Shown one piece after another: positions 1 to 7,573 of a stretch of 64,000 bases of DNA; the first letter of the stretch is position 1, and each line of letters starts with the position of its first letter. The position numbers and the translations under genes are program-made. A model generated the notes under the pieces. The model was not told the origin of the DNA. It ran no database searches and was given only the letters and a program-made list of their open reading frames with translations. Source of the stretch: Umezawaea sp049997955 (GTDB lineage: Bacteria > Actinomycetota > Actinomycetes > Mycobacteriales > Pseudonocardiaceae); assembly GCA_049997955.1 (NCBI GenBank), contig JAEBDY010000019.1:62001-126000 (forward strand), given 5' to 3'.

Positions 1-2
1 CA

Positions 3-305
3 GCCGTCGAGCCGGTCGACGTGGTGATCAACCTGGTCAGCGGGGCGACCGGCCTGACGCGACTGGTCCGTTCCGGCGGCGTCCTGGTCAGCGCCGTCGG
101 CCCCACCGAGCCGGCGGACGGCGTACGCGTCAGCGAGTTGTACGTCCGCGGCGACGCCGCGCAACTGACCGAGATCTCCCGGCGCGTCGACGCGGGCGAG
201 ATCCGGATCGACGTCTCCGAACGCCACCCCGTCGCCAGCCTGCCCGAGATCTTCGCCCGCGCCGCGAAGGGCGAACTCCGCGGCAAGGTGGTCCTGGTGC
301 CCTGA
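3..305 (+). CDS. Zinc-binding dehydrogenase / quinone oxidoreductase, C-terminal part only
   Basis: This is the 3' end of a gene that starts before the window; the reading frame is open from base 3. The visible 100 residues form the end of a Rossmann domain (VVINLVSG, then SGGVLVSAVGP), followed by the typical MDR-family tail in which HPVASLPEIFARAAKGELRG leads to KVVLVP at the C terminus. That tail is common to NADP-dependent quinone-oxidoreductase-like alcohol dehydrogenases. The N-terminal catalytic domain lies outside the window, so metal binding and substrate cannot be judged. It is followed by decayed DNA and not obviously linked to the biosynthetic genes downstream. Confidence 0.75.
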   Translation, partial: AVEPVDVVINLVSGATGLTRLVRSGGVLVSAVGPTEPADGVRVSELYVRGDAAQLTEISRRVDAGEIRIDVSERHPVASLPEIFARAAKGELRGKVVLVP

Positions 306-319
306 GAGGACGTTGCGCA

Positions 320-818
320 CCGTGGGAGCCGGTGAGCTTGTGGGCGAACTTCCGCCACGGCTGGTTGCGGCCAGGCCATGATCAGGTAGTCCTCAACCGG
401 GCTGGTGCCAGTAGCGTCAGGCGCGGTGTCGCGTCCACGCGCATGAACGCGGACGCGGTAGGTGCTTGATCCGGTGATTGTGAGCGGTGGGAGCGTCGGC
501 ACGCACGTCCGTGGCGGCGGTCATCGACACTTCGACTTCACGCGCGATGACGTCGTCGGTCACGAAGGTCGGTCTGGAACCGGTGTCATGCCACGACCCA
601 GACGAAGAGCTCGTCTCCGTCGAGAACGCGCTCAGTGCGGCAGAGGTCTCCGAAACCGTTGAAGAGTGCCCGCCGCCGCTGTTCTCCCCGACAGGGATCG
701 TGCAGACGCTCCAGCCGAATGCTCCGCTTCCCTTGCCCAGCGCGCTGATCTGGCACCACGAAGACGTCGGTCCAGGCGACTCCGCCTGACCCCGAAGCAC
801 CTTCAACTCCAGCGTCAC
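320..818 (-). pseudogene. Remnant of a small hypothetical protein (YRVRVHARGRD ... PVEDYLI type)
   Basis: On the minus strand, between about 480 and 320, one frame reads TYRVRVHARGRDTAP, then SPVEDYLIMAWPQP. This is the characteristic ending of a widespread small actinobacterial hypothetical protein. The upstream part, with REVEVSMTAATDVRADAP, lies in a different frame (417-818), so a frameshift near 470-480 separates the two halves. The 3' end has no stop of its own and reads into the antisense of the preceding dehydrogenase gene. I conclude it is a broken gene. The far N-terminal half is serine-rich and unconvincing as protein, so the 5' limit is uncertain. No function is known to me for the family. 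Confidence 0.35.
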
Positions 819-1015
819 TCGGCTTGATTGACGACCCGGTCGAAGTAATCGATCGTCGTCTATGCCTTCCGAGACATGGTCACCTACAACGGCGGACGCC
901 TGCTCACCTGCCGAACCTGGCCAGCTTCCGGACCTGCTTGTCGAGCACGGGACGACGGCCGAGGACCCCGGTACGAGCAGCGCTCGCGATGCCGATCACG
1001 CCGTCACCGGAGCGT

Positions 1016-1295
1016 TCATCGGACCGGTTTCAAGGCCATCACGGGGATGACCCGGCTGGTGCCGCGCTGGTAGTCCCCGAAACCGGGGTGAAGCTCTGCT
1101 TGGCGGGCGTAGACCCGATCCCGCTCGGGTCCGCGCAGTTCGACGGCGCGCACCGCGATCTTCTCGGCGCCGACTTCGATCGTGGTGTCCGGGTTGGCTC
1201 TGAGGTTGTGGTACCAAGCCGGATTGCTGTCCGCGCCGCCCTTCGTGGCGAGGACGAAGCAGAGCCCCTTCTTCGTCAGGTAGGGCCGACCGAGG
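1016..1295 (-). pseudogene. Truncated deazaflavin (F420)-dependent nitroreductase-family protein (Ddn-like), C-terminal part
   Basis: The minus-strand frame ending at 1016 reads KGGADSNPAWYHNLRANP, then IEVGAEKIAVRAVEL and GDYQRGTSRVIPVMAL. This matches the C-terminal two thirds of Ddn-type nitroreductases, which bind cofactor F420 and reduce nitro or quinone substrates. The normal N terminus is absent: upstream of about 1295 the DNA belongs to the start of an MFS transporter gene (1285-1404). A deletion therefore fused two unrelated genes. The Met at 1375 only opens the frame by chance, inside the antisense of the MFS piece. Probably non-functional. Confidence 0.5.
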
Positions 1296-1404
1296 TCACC
1301 GCACTGCCGAGCCTGCTCGAGGTTTCCCCGATCCACAGTGCGCGGAAGTTGGCCTGACGGAGCAGGCCACCCCATCGCCGGTCACGGGCCGTGGGTTTGG
1401 GCAT
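1276..1404 (-). pseudogene. 5' fragment of an MFS transporter gene
   Basis: A minus-strand ATG at 1404 begins MPKPTARDRRWGG, followed by LLRQANFRALWIGETSSRLG and SAVTSV. This is the typical N terminus of an MFS_3/EntS-type exporter (first helix start, FRALWxGxxxSxxGS). The frame then hits a stop after VGPT at 1276, where the family normally continues with a hydrophobic helix. Beyond the break the sequence is the deazaflavin oxidoreductase fragment. Only about 40 codons remain, so it cannot make a transporter. It diverges from the CGNR regulator at 1474. Confidence 0.45.
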
Positions 1405-1473
1405 GGCGTCTCCAGTAACTGTCGCAACACACGGGTGCCAGTGACAAGATAGGCAAGGGATGTAACCGGTCGC

Positions 1474-2055
1474 ATGAGGTTCCATAGTTACTACGACGGG
1501 CCCGTGAGGATGTCGATGCTCCTGGTTAACGCGCTGACCAGTGGATATGCCCGAGGGCGCGTCTGCGTGCCGCCGATGAGGGCCGATCTGCGCTCCACGG
1601 TGACCGAGGCCCTGCGCGCGGCGAGCGAGTCGTTCGACGACCTGCCGGTCGCGGGTGAATCGGACACCCGTGAGTTAGCCGCGGCCGCACCCGTACTGCG
1701 CGAGGTCTTCACCGCGGACACCGACGACGCCGCGGATCGGGTGAACTCGCTGCTCGTGCGGACGGCGACACGTCCGTCGCTCGACCGCCACGACGAGCAG
1801 GGGTGGCACCTCCACTACCAGGGGACGTCGGCCCGGCCGGGAGCGTGCTGGCTCGGGTCCTGCGCCACCGCGCTCGCGGTGGTCGTGGCCGGTGGTGCCC
1901 GTTCGAGACTCGGGGTGTGCACGGCGGCCCGGTGCGACCGCGTGTACGTCGACACCTCGCACAACGGGACGAGGAAGTTCCGCTCGACCGCCTGCCAGAA
2001 CCGCGTCAAGACCGCCGCGTTTCGAGCGAGGTCGGCGGGTGGTGACCTCGTCTGA
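1474..2055 (+). CDS. CGNR zinc-finger (ABATE-type) transcriptional regulator
   Basis: A 193-residue protein with the layout of the ABATE/CGNR family. The N-terminal part (SYYDGPVRMSMLLVNALTSG) is the ABATE domain. The C-terminal 45 residues form the zinc finger GVCTAARCDRVYVD, then TSHNGTRKFRSTACQNRVKT, giving Cys-x4-Cys and a third Cys in CQNR where the name-giving CGNR usually stands. Such proteins are putative DNA-binding stress or metabolite regulators of unknown target. The ATG at 1474 is 13 bases after an AAGGGA run (1455-1460). It is divergent from the broken MFS/Ddn remnant, a common place for a local regulator that has lost its target. Confidence 0.7.
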   Translation: MRFHSYYDGPVRMSMLLVNALTSGYARGRVCVPPMRADLRSTVTEALRAASESFDDLPVAGESDTRELAAAAPVLREVFTADTDDAADRVNSLLVRTATRPSLDRHDEQGWHLHYQGTSARPGACWLGSCATALAVVVAGGARSRLGVCTAARCDRVYVDTSHNGTRKFRSTACQNRVKTAAFRARSAGGDLV

Positions 2056-2384
2056 ACTTCCGACGACGTGTGGCCGGTTCAGGTGACGGGGGCGCCCGGT
2101 GGGCGGATGAGGTGGTGATTCGTGCGGCTCTTGTCGACCGATATGGCCGCGGGCATCATTCAAGGCAGGGGGTTCGAAGAGGCGTGTCGGGGAGACCGCC
2201 TCGTGCGAGCGGATGTCCGCGCCGGCGGGCAAGTTCGAGGGGTGGGGCGTCCTGCTGGAGCTCTTGCGCCGCAACGGTCGGATCGTCGAACCGGTGACAC
2301 CGGTCGGTTCGGTTCACCGCGCGGTTGTCGCACCGCACGACCGACTGCTCGGAAAGCCTTCGGTGTGGCGAAAATGGGGGGATT
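2056..2384. other. Non-coding gap upstream of the StrR-type regulator
   Basis: About 330 bases without a convincing gene. Short open frames here lack family resemblance and ribosome-binding sites. It must hold the promoter of the regulator that starts at 2385. The only structured element I see is the 15-bp palindrome at 2290-2304. Confidence 0.5.
2290..2304. promoter_or_regulatory. 15-bp perfect palindrome, candidate operator
   Basis: ACCGGTG-a-CACCGGT is perfectly symmetric around one base. It lies 81 bases before the GTG start of the StrR-type regulator at 2385. The position suits an operator or an activator site for that gene. GC-rich DNA produces short palindromes by chance, so this is tentative. 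Confidence 0.25.
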
Positions 2385-3404
2385 GTGAGGAGCGTGGAGA
2401 CCCGGTTTCCGGAACCAGCGTGGCATGGTTCGGCATTGGATTTTCCTCTCGACACGGAACCGGTCCGGATAGTCCCGATCAGCGAGTTGACGACCGGCGA
2501 GTCACCGAGGTCGGGCGGCGTCGACGAAGCCCACGCTCAGGTGCTCGCAGAGTCGGTGGAGGACCTGCCCCCCATCCTCGTGCACCGCGAGACGATGAGG
2601 GTGATCGACGGCGCCCATCGTCTGCGGGCGGCCGTGCTCGCCGGTGCGGAGCACATCAAGGCGCGCTTGTTCACGGGTGACGACAACGGTGCGTTCATCC
2701 TCGGTGTCAGGGCCAACATCGCCCACGGTCTGCCGTTGTCGTTGGGCGACCGTAAGGCCGCGGCGGCAAGGGTTCTGAGCGCGTACCCGGAGTGGTCGGA
2801 CCGGGCTGTCGCGACAGCGACGGGGCTCTCGGCCCGGACGGTGTCAGGACTGCGAGCCCGCTCAACTGCGGAAGGTGCGCAGTTGGTCAGCCGGGTCGGG
2901 TTGGACGGTCGGTCCCGTCCGGTCAACAGCACCGAGGGCAGGCGGATGGCCTCGAAGCTGTTGACTCAGAAGCCGGACGCCTCGATCCGCGAGATCGCTC
3001 GGGCGACCGGTATCTCGCCTGGCACCGTCAAGGACGTGCGGGATCGCATGCACCGCGGTGCCGATCCCGTTCCGGCACCGCGCCGTTCCGGCCAGCAGAC
3101 GGGCGACGGGCGATCCCAGGGCGGGGGCCCGTGGCGTGAACCCGTCAACCAGGACGGGTTGCGCGACGTCTCGGCCTTGTCGCGCGGCGTCCGCCGCGAC
3201 CCGTCACTGCGGTTCACCGACGCGGGCAGGCTCGTGCTGCGCTGGTTGGACGCCAACTCCATGGGCAGCATGGAGTTGGAACGCCTCGTGGAGGAATTGC
3301 CCCCGCACACGGCAGGGGTCATCGCCGAACTCGCGCGTTCCTACGCGGCTCACCTGACCGAGTTCGCCACACGGCTGGAACGCCGTCCCCCTGCGGCGGA
3401 CTGA
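2385..3404 (+). CDS. StrR/NovG-type pathway-specific transcriptional activator (ParB-like N-terminal domain)
   Basis: A 339-residue protein. Residues ~25-110 form a ParB/Srx-like domain: RIVPISELTTGESPR, VEDLPPILVHRETMRVIDGA, HRLRAAVLAG, then LGVRANIAHGLPLSLGDRKA. It is followed by two helix-turn-helix-like segments (YPEWSDRAVATATGLSARTV and PDASIREIARATGISPGTV). This order is that of StrR, NovG and the Bbr/Tei15 regulators, which activate antibiotic clusters by binding GTTC...GAAC inverted repeats. The first frame-opening codon is TTG at 2325; I prefer GTG 2385, preceded by TGGGGGGA. It sits immediately upstream of the thioesterase and NRPS operon, so it is very likely their activator. Confidence 0.8.
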   Translation: MRSVETRFPEPAWHGSALDFPLDTEPVRIVPISELTTGESPRSGGVDEAHAQVLAESVEDLPPILVHRETMRVIDGAHRLRAAVLAGAEHIKARLFTGDDNGAFILGVRANIAHGLPLSLGDRKAAAARVLSAYPEWSDRAVATATGLSARTVSGLRARSTAEGAQLVSRVGLDGRSRPVNSTEGRRMASKLLTQKPDASIREIARATGISPGTVKDVRDRMHRGADPVPAPRRSGQQTGDGRSQGGGPWREPVNQDGLRDVSALSRGVRRDPSLRFTDAGRLVLRWLDANSMGSMELERLVEELPPHTAGVIAELARSYAAHLTEFATRLERRPPAAD

Positions 3405-3520
3405 CCGGTTCGACTTCCTTTGTCCGGAAGACCCGGTGCACGGCGGTTGCGGGGGCGCAGACGGTGGCGGCGGGCGCGATCCCGGTCGTCGATCGAGTCA
3501 CCGCCACAGAGGGAGAAACC

Positions 3521-4286
3521 ATGAAACCAGCACCCGACGAGCGGTGGTTCCCGTCCGCCCCCACGGACCCCGAACCCGCCGTGTGCCTGTTCCCGCACGG
3601 CGGCAGTGACGCCGGAGCCTTCCAGCACTGGCCCTCCCTCGTGCCAGGAGAGGTCGAAGTCGTGCCGGTCGCCCTGCCGGGGAGGGAGCGCCGCTTCTGG
3701 GAGCCGTCGGCCACGTCGGTGGAGGACCTCGCCGCGGCGTTGCTCCACCCCTTGCTGCACCGCGCGGGGGACGTGCCGTTCGCGATCCTCGGGCACAGCC
3801 TGGGAGCGCTCGTCGCCTACCAGGTAACCCCGCTCCCTTGCCGCCCTGGGCAGGCCGCCCGTGCACCTCGTCGTCTCGGGCACCGTGCCTCCGCACGTCC
3901 CCTCACCGGTGCCCTCGCTGCACGACCTCCCCGATGAGGAGTTCCTGACGCGTGTGCTCGACCTCGGCGGGTTCCCGAGGGAGGTGCTGGAGAGCCCGCA
4001 GTTCGTCGCGATGGTCGTTCCCGTGCTCCGGACCGACTTCCGGGCGACCGAGGCCTACGAGTGCCGCGAGGTGCTCTCGAACGTGCCGCTGACGGCACTC
4101 GGCAGCGACGAGGACCTGGGCGTGCCCGCGGACCTCGTCCGGCGATGGGCCGATCTCACGACCGGGCCCGTCGACGTCCGGGTTCTCCGGGGTGACCACT
4201 TCTTCCTCTACGAGCACCAAGCCGCGGTTCTGGCCGACATCGCGGCTACCGTGCACGCGCGGGCGAGCAACGCCGCGGCGCGGTGA
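3521..4286 (+). pseudogene. Type II thioesterase (editing TE) of the NRPS cluster, split by a frameshift
   Basis: ATG 3521 follows GAGGGAGAAACC. The first frame gives CLFPHGGSDAGAFQHW, PGRERRF and the nucleophile motif GHSLGALVAYQV. It then runs into nonsense, while the next frame carries on from about 3831 with RSLAALGRPPVHLVVSGTVP to the end, including the catalytic-His segment LRGDHFFLYEH. The switch lies in a run of four C at 3828-3831. Reading three C instead of four restores one 254-residue type II TE of normal length. Such enzymes hydrolyse misloaded acyl groups from carrier domains. Either the gene is recently inactivated or the base is a sequencing error. Both halves are otherwise well conserved, which favours a very recent event or an error. 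Confidence 0.75.
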
Positions 4287-4531
4287 GCGGGCTCGTCGTT
4301 GGGCTACGTCGTGAATCGGGATGAGATCGGTGAACAACGGTTGGAGCAGCTGAAGACGCAGGCTCGCGCGAGAACCCGTTGAACCCCTGTGATTCCCGCG
4401 GAAAACAGTCGTCCTGACTCTCTCGGGCCCATTGATCAAGGCGAATACACGCTAGCAACAATCATCAACGAGTCGCCAGGCTGTTTGGGGAAAATTTCTT
4501 CTTGGTCAGCGGAACAGGGCTCGACGGGCTC

Positions 4532-4557
4532 GTTCAGTCCTCGATGTGCGATCGAAC
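4532..4557. promoter_or_regulatory. Candidate binding site for the StrR-type activator
   Basis: The segment starts GTTCAG and ends GATCGAAC. The right half (CGATCGAAC) closely fits the known StrR/Bbr half-site CRGTYGAAC. The left half matches only in GTTCA, and the spacing is three bases shorter than the classical 29-bp site. It lies upstream of the operon and downstream of its presumed activator gene, so the context is right. The match itself is imperfect. Confidence 0.3.
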
Positions 4558-4563
4558 ATTGAT

Positions 4564-4576
4564 GTCCTTAAAGGAC
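4564..4576. promoter_or_regulatory. 13-bp palindrome GTCCTT-a-AAGGAC
   Basis: A perfect hyphenated palindrome just 7 bases after the GTTC...GAAC repeat and about 190 bases before the first operon gene. It may be a second operator or part of the same regulatory site. There is no T-run after it, so it is not a classical terminator. Confidence 0.25.
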
Positions 4577-4763
4577 TTTTCGAATCCGGGATGTGGGTGG
4601 AATTCGAGGGTTGCACCATTGGCGATTGTCGCTATTCTGGTCGAAGTCGGCTGCTGGTGAGAGCTCCGGGCAACCGGGGTCGCATGATCCGGTTTCCGTG
4701 AGGTCTTCCGATGCGCGAAATCATGCCGTTGCCGCGAGTCGTGGCAGTAAGGGATGGTTGGAT

Positions 4764-6653
4764 TTGTATCACGTGGCTTTCGTCAACATGCCGTTCGCTG
4801 ACTGGAATCGTCCGTCGTTCGCGTTGAGCCAGCTCGCCAGCATGCTCCGGCGGGACTTCGCCGACCGGGTCACGGTCGACGTGCACTACCTCAACCAGGA
4901 CATCGCCGACTACCTCGGCGCCGAGCTGTACGAGTCGATCTCGGTGAGCCACGACCACGTGGACACCGGTCTCGGGGACTGGCTGTTCCGCGGCATCGCC
5001 TTCCCCGACGCGCCGGACACCGCCGAGGACTACTTCCGCCGGTTCTACCCCGGCAAGCGCTGGGAGGGGTTCCGCCGCGACATCCTGCGGCTGCGCGCCG
5101 GGCTGCGCGAGCGGTGCGGAGAGCTGATCGACCGCTACCGGATCGCCGAGGCGGACCTGGTCGGGTTCAGCTCGATGTTCGCCCAGCACGTGCCGACCAT
5201 CGCCGCGGCGAGCCTGGTCAAGGAACGCAGCCCCGGCACGCTCACGGTGGTCGGCGGTGCGAACTGCGAGGCACCCATGGGCTCGGTGATCGCCGAGCAC
5301 GTGCCCGAGATCGACTTCGTGTTCTCCGGTCCTGCGCTGGACACGTTCGCGGAGCTGGTCCGGCACGCGCTCAACGGTGATCCCGAGGCCGCCGATGCGG
5401 TCCCCGGCATCGTGTCGCGCCGCAACTGCGGGCAGCCGAGGTTCCGCCGGGCCATCGGGCGCGACCACGACATCGACGACGTCCTGACGCCCGACTACGA
5501 CTCCTTCGTCGCCGCGCTCACCGTGCACCCGAGCCTGCGCGAGACCGGGACGAGCGAGCCGATGCTGTTCTTCGAGACCTCCCGCGGCTGCTGGTGGGGC
5601 GAGCGGTCGCACTGCACGTTCTGCGGGCTCAACGGTCAGAGCATGGGCTACCGGGCGATGGCCGCGGACGCGGCGGTCGAGCAGTTCGAATGGTTGTTCG
5701 GCTTCGCTCCGGAGTACCCGCTGCTGTTCTGCACCGACAACGTCATGCCGCGCAACTACCCACGCGACGTGTTCGAGCGGCTCGACCCGCCGCCGGGGGT
5801 GTCGATCTTCTACGAGGTCAAGCTCCCGCTCAGCCGCAGGGACCTCGGCCGGATGGCCGCCGCTGGGGTCACCGTCGTGCAGCCGGGGATAGAAGCGCTG
5901 GCCACCTCCACCCTGAAGTTGATGGGCAAGGGCACGACCTCGTTCCAGAACCTGCAGTTCCTGAAGAACTGCGAGGAGTTCGGCATCGAGCCCAAGTGGA
6001 ACCTGCTCATCGGCTTCCCCGGCGAGGACGAGCAGGTCTACCAGCGATACGCCGAGATCCTGCCGCTGCTGACCCATCTCCGGCCGCCGAACGGGGTCTA
6101 CATGGTGCGGTTCGACCGGTTCAGCCCGTACTTCACCCGGCGCGAGGAGTTCGGGCTGGACCTGCACCCCATGGACTTCTACCCGCTGACCTACCCGTTC
6201 CCGGCTGACGCGTTGGAGCAGCTCGCGTACTTCTTCGCCGACCACAACCTCGCGCCGTACATGCTGAACGCGGTGCAGTGGCACGATCGGCTGAGCGGGC
6301 TGGTGTCCGACTGGCAGAACGCGTGGTACGGCGACCACCCGGTTCCCCGAGAGCTGCGGCTGAGCGGGTCCGACGAGGCGGGCTGGGCCGTGCACGATTC
6401 CCGTGACGGCCGACCGGTCGTGCACCCGGTGGACGCGCCGACCGCGGCCCTCCTGCGGGACCTCGCCTCGCCGACCAGGCTCGCCGACGAGCGGGTGGAC
6501 TGGTTGCGGCACAACGGAATGCTCTTCGAGGAGGACGGCAGGCTGCTCAGCCTGGTGCTGACCGACGCGACCGACGACACCCTGCCGGAGGACGAGGACG
6601 AACTCGCGGCCGGCCGGAAGGTGCTGCCGCTGTTGTCCGGAGGACCGCGGTGA
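4764..6653 (+). CDS. Cobalamin-binding radical SAM enzyme, RiPP-maturase-like C-methyltransferase family
   Basis: A protein of about 629 residues. The N-terminal ~200 residues resemble a B12-binding Rossmann domain (HVAFVNMPFADWNRPSFAL, LVGFSSMFAQ, TVVGGANCEAPMGS). The radical SAM core follows with GCWWGERSHCTFCGLNG. Its cysteines are at residues 276, 284 and 287, giving CX7CX2C instead of the usual CX3CX2C. That spacing, together with NLLIGFPGEDE, is typical of the TIGR03975-like 'RiPP maturation radical SAM C-methyltransferase' group. No precursor peptide gene is visible; instead the gene heads an NRPS operon, so its substrate is probably a free or carrier-bound amino acid or the peptide. 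The frame is open from 4593, but TTG 4764, 9 bases after AAGGGA, gives the expected N terminus; GTG 4773 is an alternative. It overlaps the next gene by four bases (GTGA). Confidence 0.8.
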   Translation: MYHVAFVNMPFADWNRPSFALSQLASMLRRDFADRVTVDVHYLNQDIADYLGAELYESISVSHDHVDTGLGDWLFRGIAFPDAPDTAEDYFRRFYPGKRWEGFRRDILRLRAGLRERCGELIDRYRIAEADLVGFSSMFAQHVPTIAAASLVKERSPGTLTVVGGANCEAPMGSVIAEHVPEIDFVFSGPALDTFAELVRHALNGDPEAADAVPGIVSRRNCGQPRFRRAIGRDHDIDDVLTPDYDSFVAALTVHPSLRETGTSEPMLFFETSRGCWWGERSHCTFCGLNGQSMGYRAMAADAAVEQFEWLFGFAPEYPLLFCTDNVMPRNYPRDVFERLDPPPGVSIFYEVKLPLSRRDLGRMAAAGVTVVQPGIEALATSTLKLMGKGTTSFQNLQFLKNCEEFGIEPKWNLLIGFPGEDEQVYQRYAEILPLLTHLRPPNGVYMVRFDRFSPYFTRREEFGLDLHPMDFYPLTYPFPADALEQLAYFFADHNLAPYMLNAVQWHDRLSGLVSDWQNAWYGDHPVPRELRLSGSDEAGWAVHDSRDGRPVVHPVDAPTAALLRDLASPTRLADERVDWLRHNGMLFEEDGRLLSLVLTDATDDTLPEDEDELAAGRKVLPLLSGGPR

Positions 6654-7573
6654 TCCCGTTCGTCGTCGAGGAGCAGGGCACCTCGCTGGTCGACCGAATC
6701 CGGGCCGGGCGCGCGGAACTGCGGGCCGCCCTGCGCGAGCACGGGGCCCTGCTGTTCCGCGGGTTCGACGTCGGCGGTGTGGACGGCTGTGCGGCCGTGG
6801 TGCGGGAGTTCAGCGGCACACCGCTCACCTACACCGAACGGTCCTCACCGCGCAGCGTGATCAAGGGCAACGTCTACACCTCGACCGACTACCCGCCGGG
6901 GGAGGAGATCTTCCTGCACAACGAGAACTCCTACCAGGCGCGCTGGCCGCTGGTGCTGTTCTTCTACTGCATCCGCCCGCCCGCGACCAGAGGAGCCACC
7001 CCGCTGGCCGGCACGCGCGCGGTGCTCGAGGCGATCGACCCTGCGGTACGCGCGGAGTTCGACCGGCGCAAGTGGATGGTCATGCGCAACTACGGGGACC
7101 GGGTCGGCCTGCCGTGGCGGGAGGCATTCGACACCGGCAGCCGGGACGAGGTCGAGCGGTACTGCGCCGACAACGGCATCGACGTGGAGTGGCTCGGCGA
7201 CGACCACCTCCGGACCAGGGCTGTGCGCGACGCCGTGCACAACCATCCGGAGACCGGCGCGCCGGTCTGGTTCAACCATGCGACTGTCTTCCACGTGACC
7301 ACGTTGCCCGAGACCGTCCGGCTCGGCCTGCTCGAGATGTTCGGCGAGGCGAGCCTGCCGAACAACACCTACTTCGGCGACGGGGAACCCATTCCCGACG
7401 ACGTCGTCGACCACCTCCGGGACTGCTACCGGTCCGCGACGGTGCGCTTCGACTACATGCGCGACGACATGCTGGTCGTGGATAACATGCTGGTCGCACA
7501 CGGCCGCGAGCCGTTCACCGGGCCACGCAAGGTGGCGGTCGCGATGGCCGAACCGTACGGCGGGCAGGCCTGA
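6650..7573 (+). CDS. TauD/TfdA-family Fe(II)/2-oxoglutarate-dependent oxygenase (SyrP-like)
   Basis: A 307-residue protein with the clavaminate-synthase-like fold. The iron ligands are visible: His90-x-Glu92 in FLHNENSYQARWPL, and the distal His284 in DNMLVAHGREPFTGPRKV. The Arg nine residues later would bind 2-oxoglutarate. Other family hallmarks are ALLFRGFDV near the N terminus and GATPLAGTRAVLEAI. SyrP-like members in NRPS clusters beta-hydroxylate amino acids, often bound to a carrier protein. Here the first A domain of the line looks Asn/Asp-specific, so a hydroxy-Asn or hydroxy-Asp product is a reasonable inference. GTG 6650 overlaps the upstream stop by four bases and the gene ends with a TGATG junction to the exporter. 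Confidence 0.85.
   Translation: MIPFVVEEQGTSLVDRIRAGRAELRAALREHGALLFRGFDVGGVDGCAAVVREFSGTPLTYTERSSPRSVIKGNVYTSTDYPPGEEIFLHNENSYQARWPLVLFFYCIRPPATRGATPLAGTRAVLEAIDPAVRAEFDRRKWMVMRNYGDRVGLPWREAFDTGSRDEVERYCADNGIDVEWLGDDHLRTRAVRDAVHNHPETGAPVWFNHATVFHVTTLPETVRLGLLEMFGEASLPNNTYFGDGEPIPDDVVDHLRDCYRSATVRFDYMRDDMLVVDNMLVAHGREPFTGPRKVAVAMAEPYGGQA

Larger units (their letters stand above)
4287..4763. promoter_or_regulatory. Intergenic promoter region of the NRPS operon
   Basis: About 480 bases, more A/T-rich than the surroundings, between the thioesterase stop and the radical-SAM gene. No convincing gene is seen; a GTG-started 23-codon frame at 4311 has no support. It contains a GTTC...GAAC inverted repeat (4532-4557) and a 13-bp palindrome (4564-4576). 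This is the longest gap in the cluster and the natural place for the main promoter of the downstream coupled operon. Confidence 0.5.

Noticed and set aside
2325..2384. TTG 2325 as start of the StrR-type regulator
   Set aside because: It adds 20 residues without similarity to StrR proteins and has no ribosome-binding site; GTG 2385 fits better.
4311..4382. A 23-codon frame as a possible RiPP precursor for the radical SAM enzyme
   Set aside because: It has no ribosome-binding site, no leader/core features, and is far from the enzyme gene; it looks like a chance frame.
4593..4763. N-terminal extension of the radical SAM gene from GTG 4593
   Set aside because: The extra 57 residues lack family similarity and run through the promoter palindromes; TTG 4764 after AAGGGA gives the normal N terminus.
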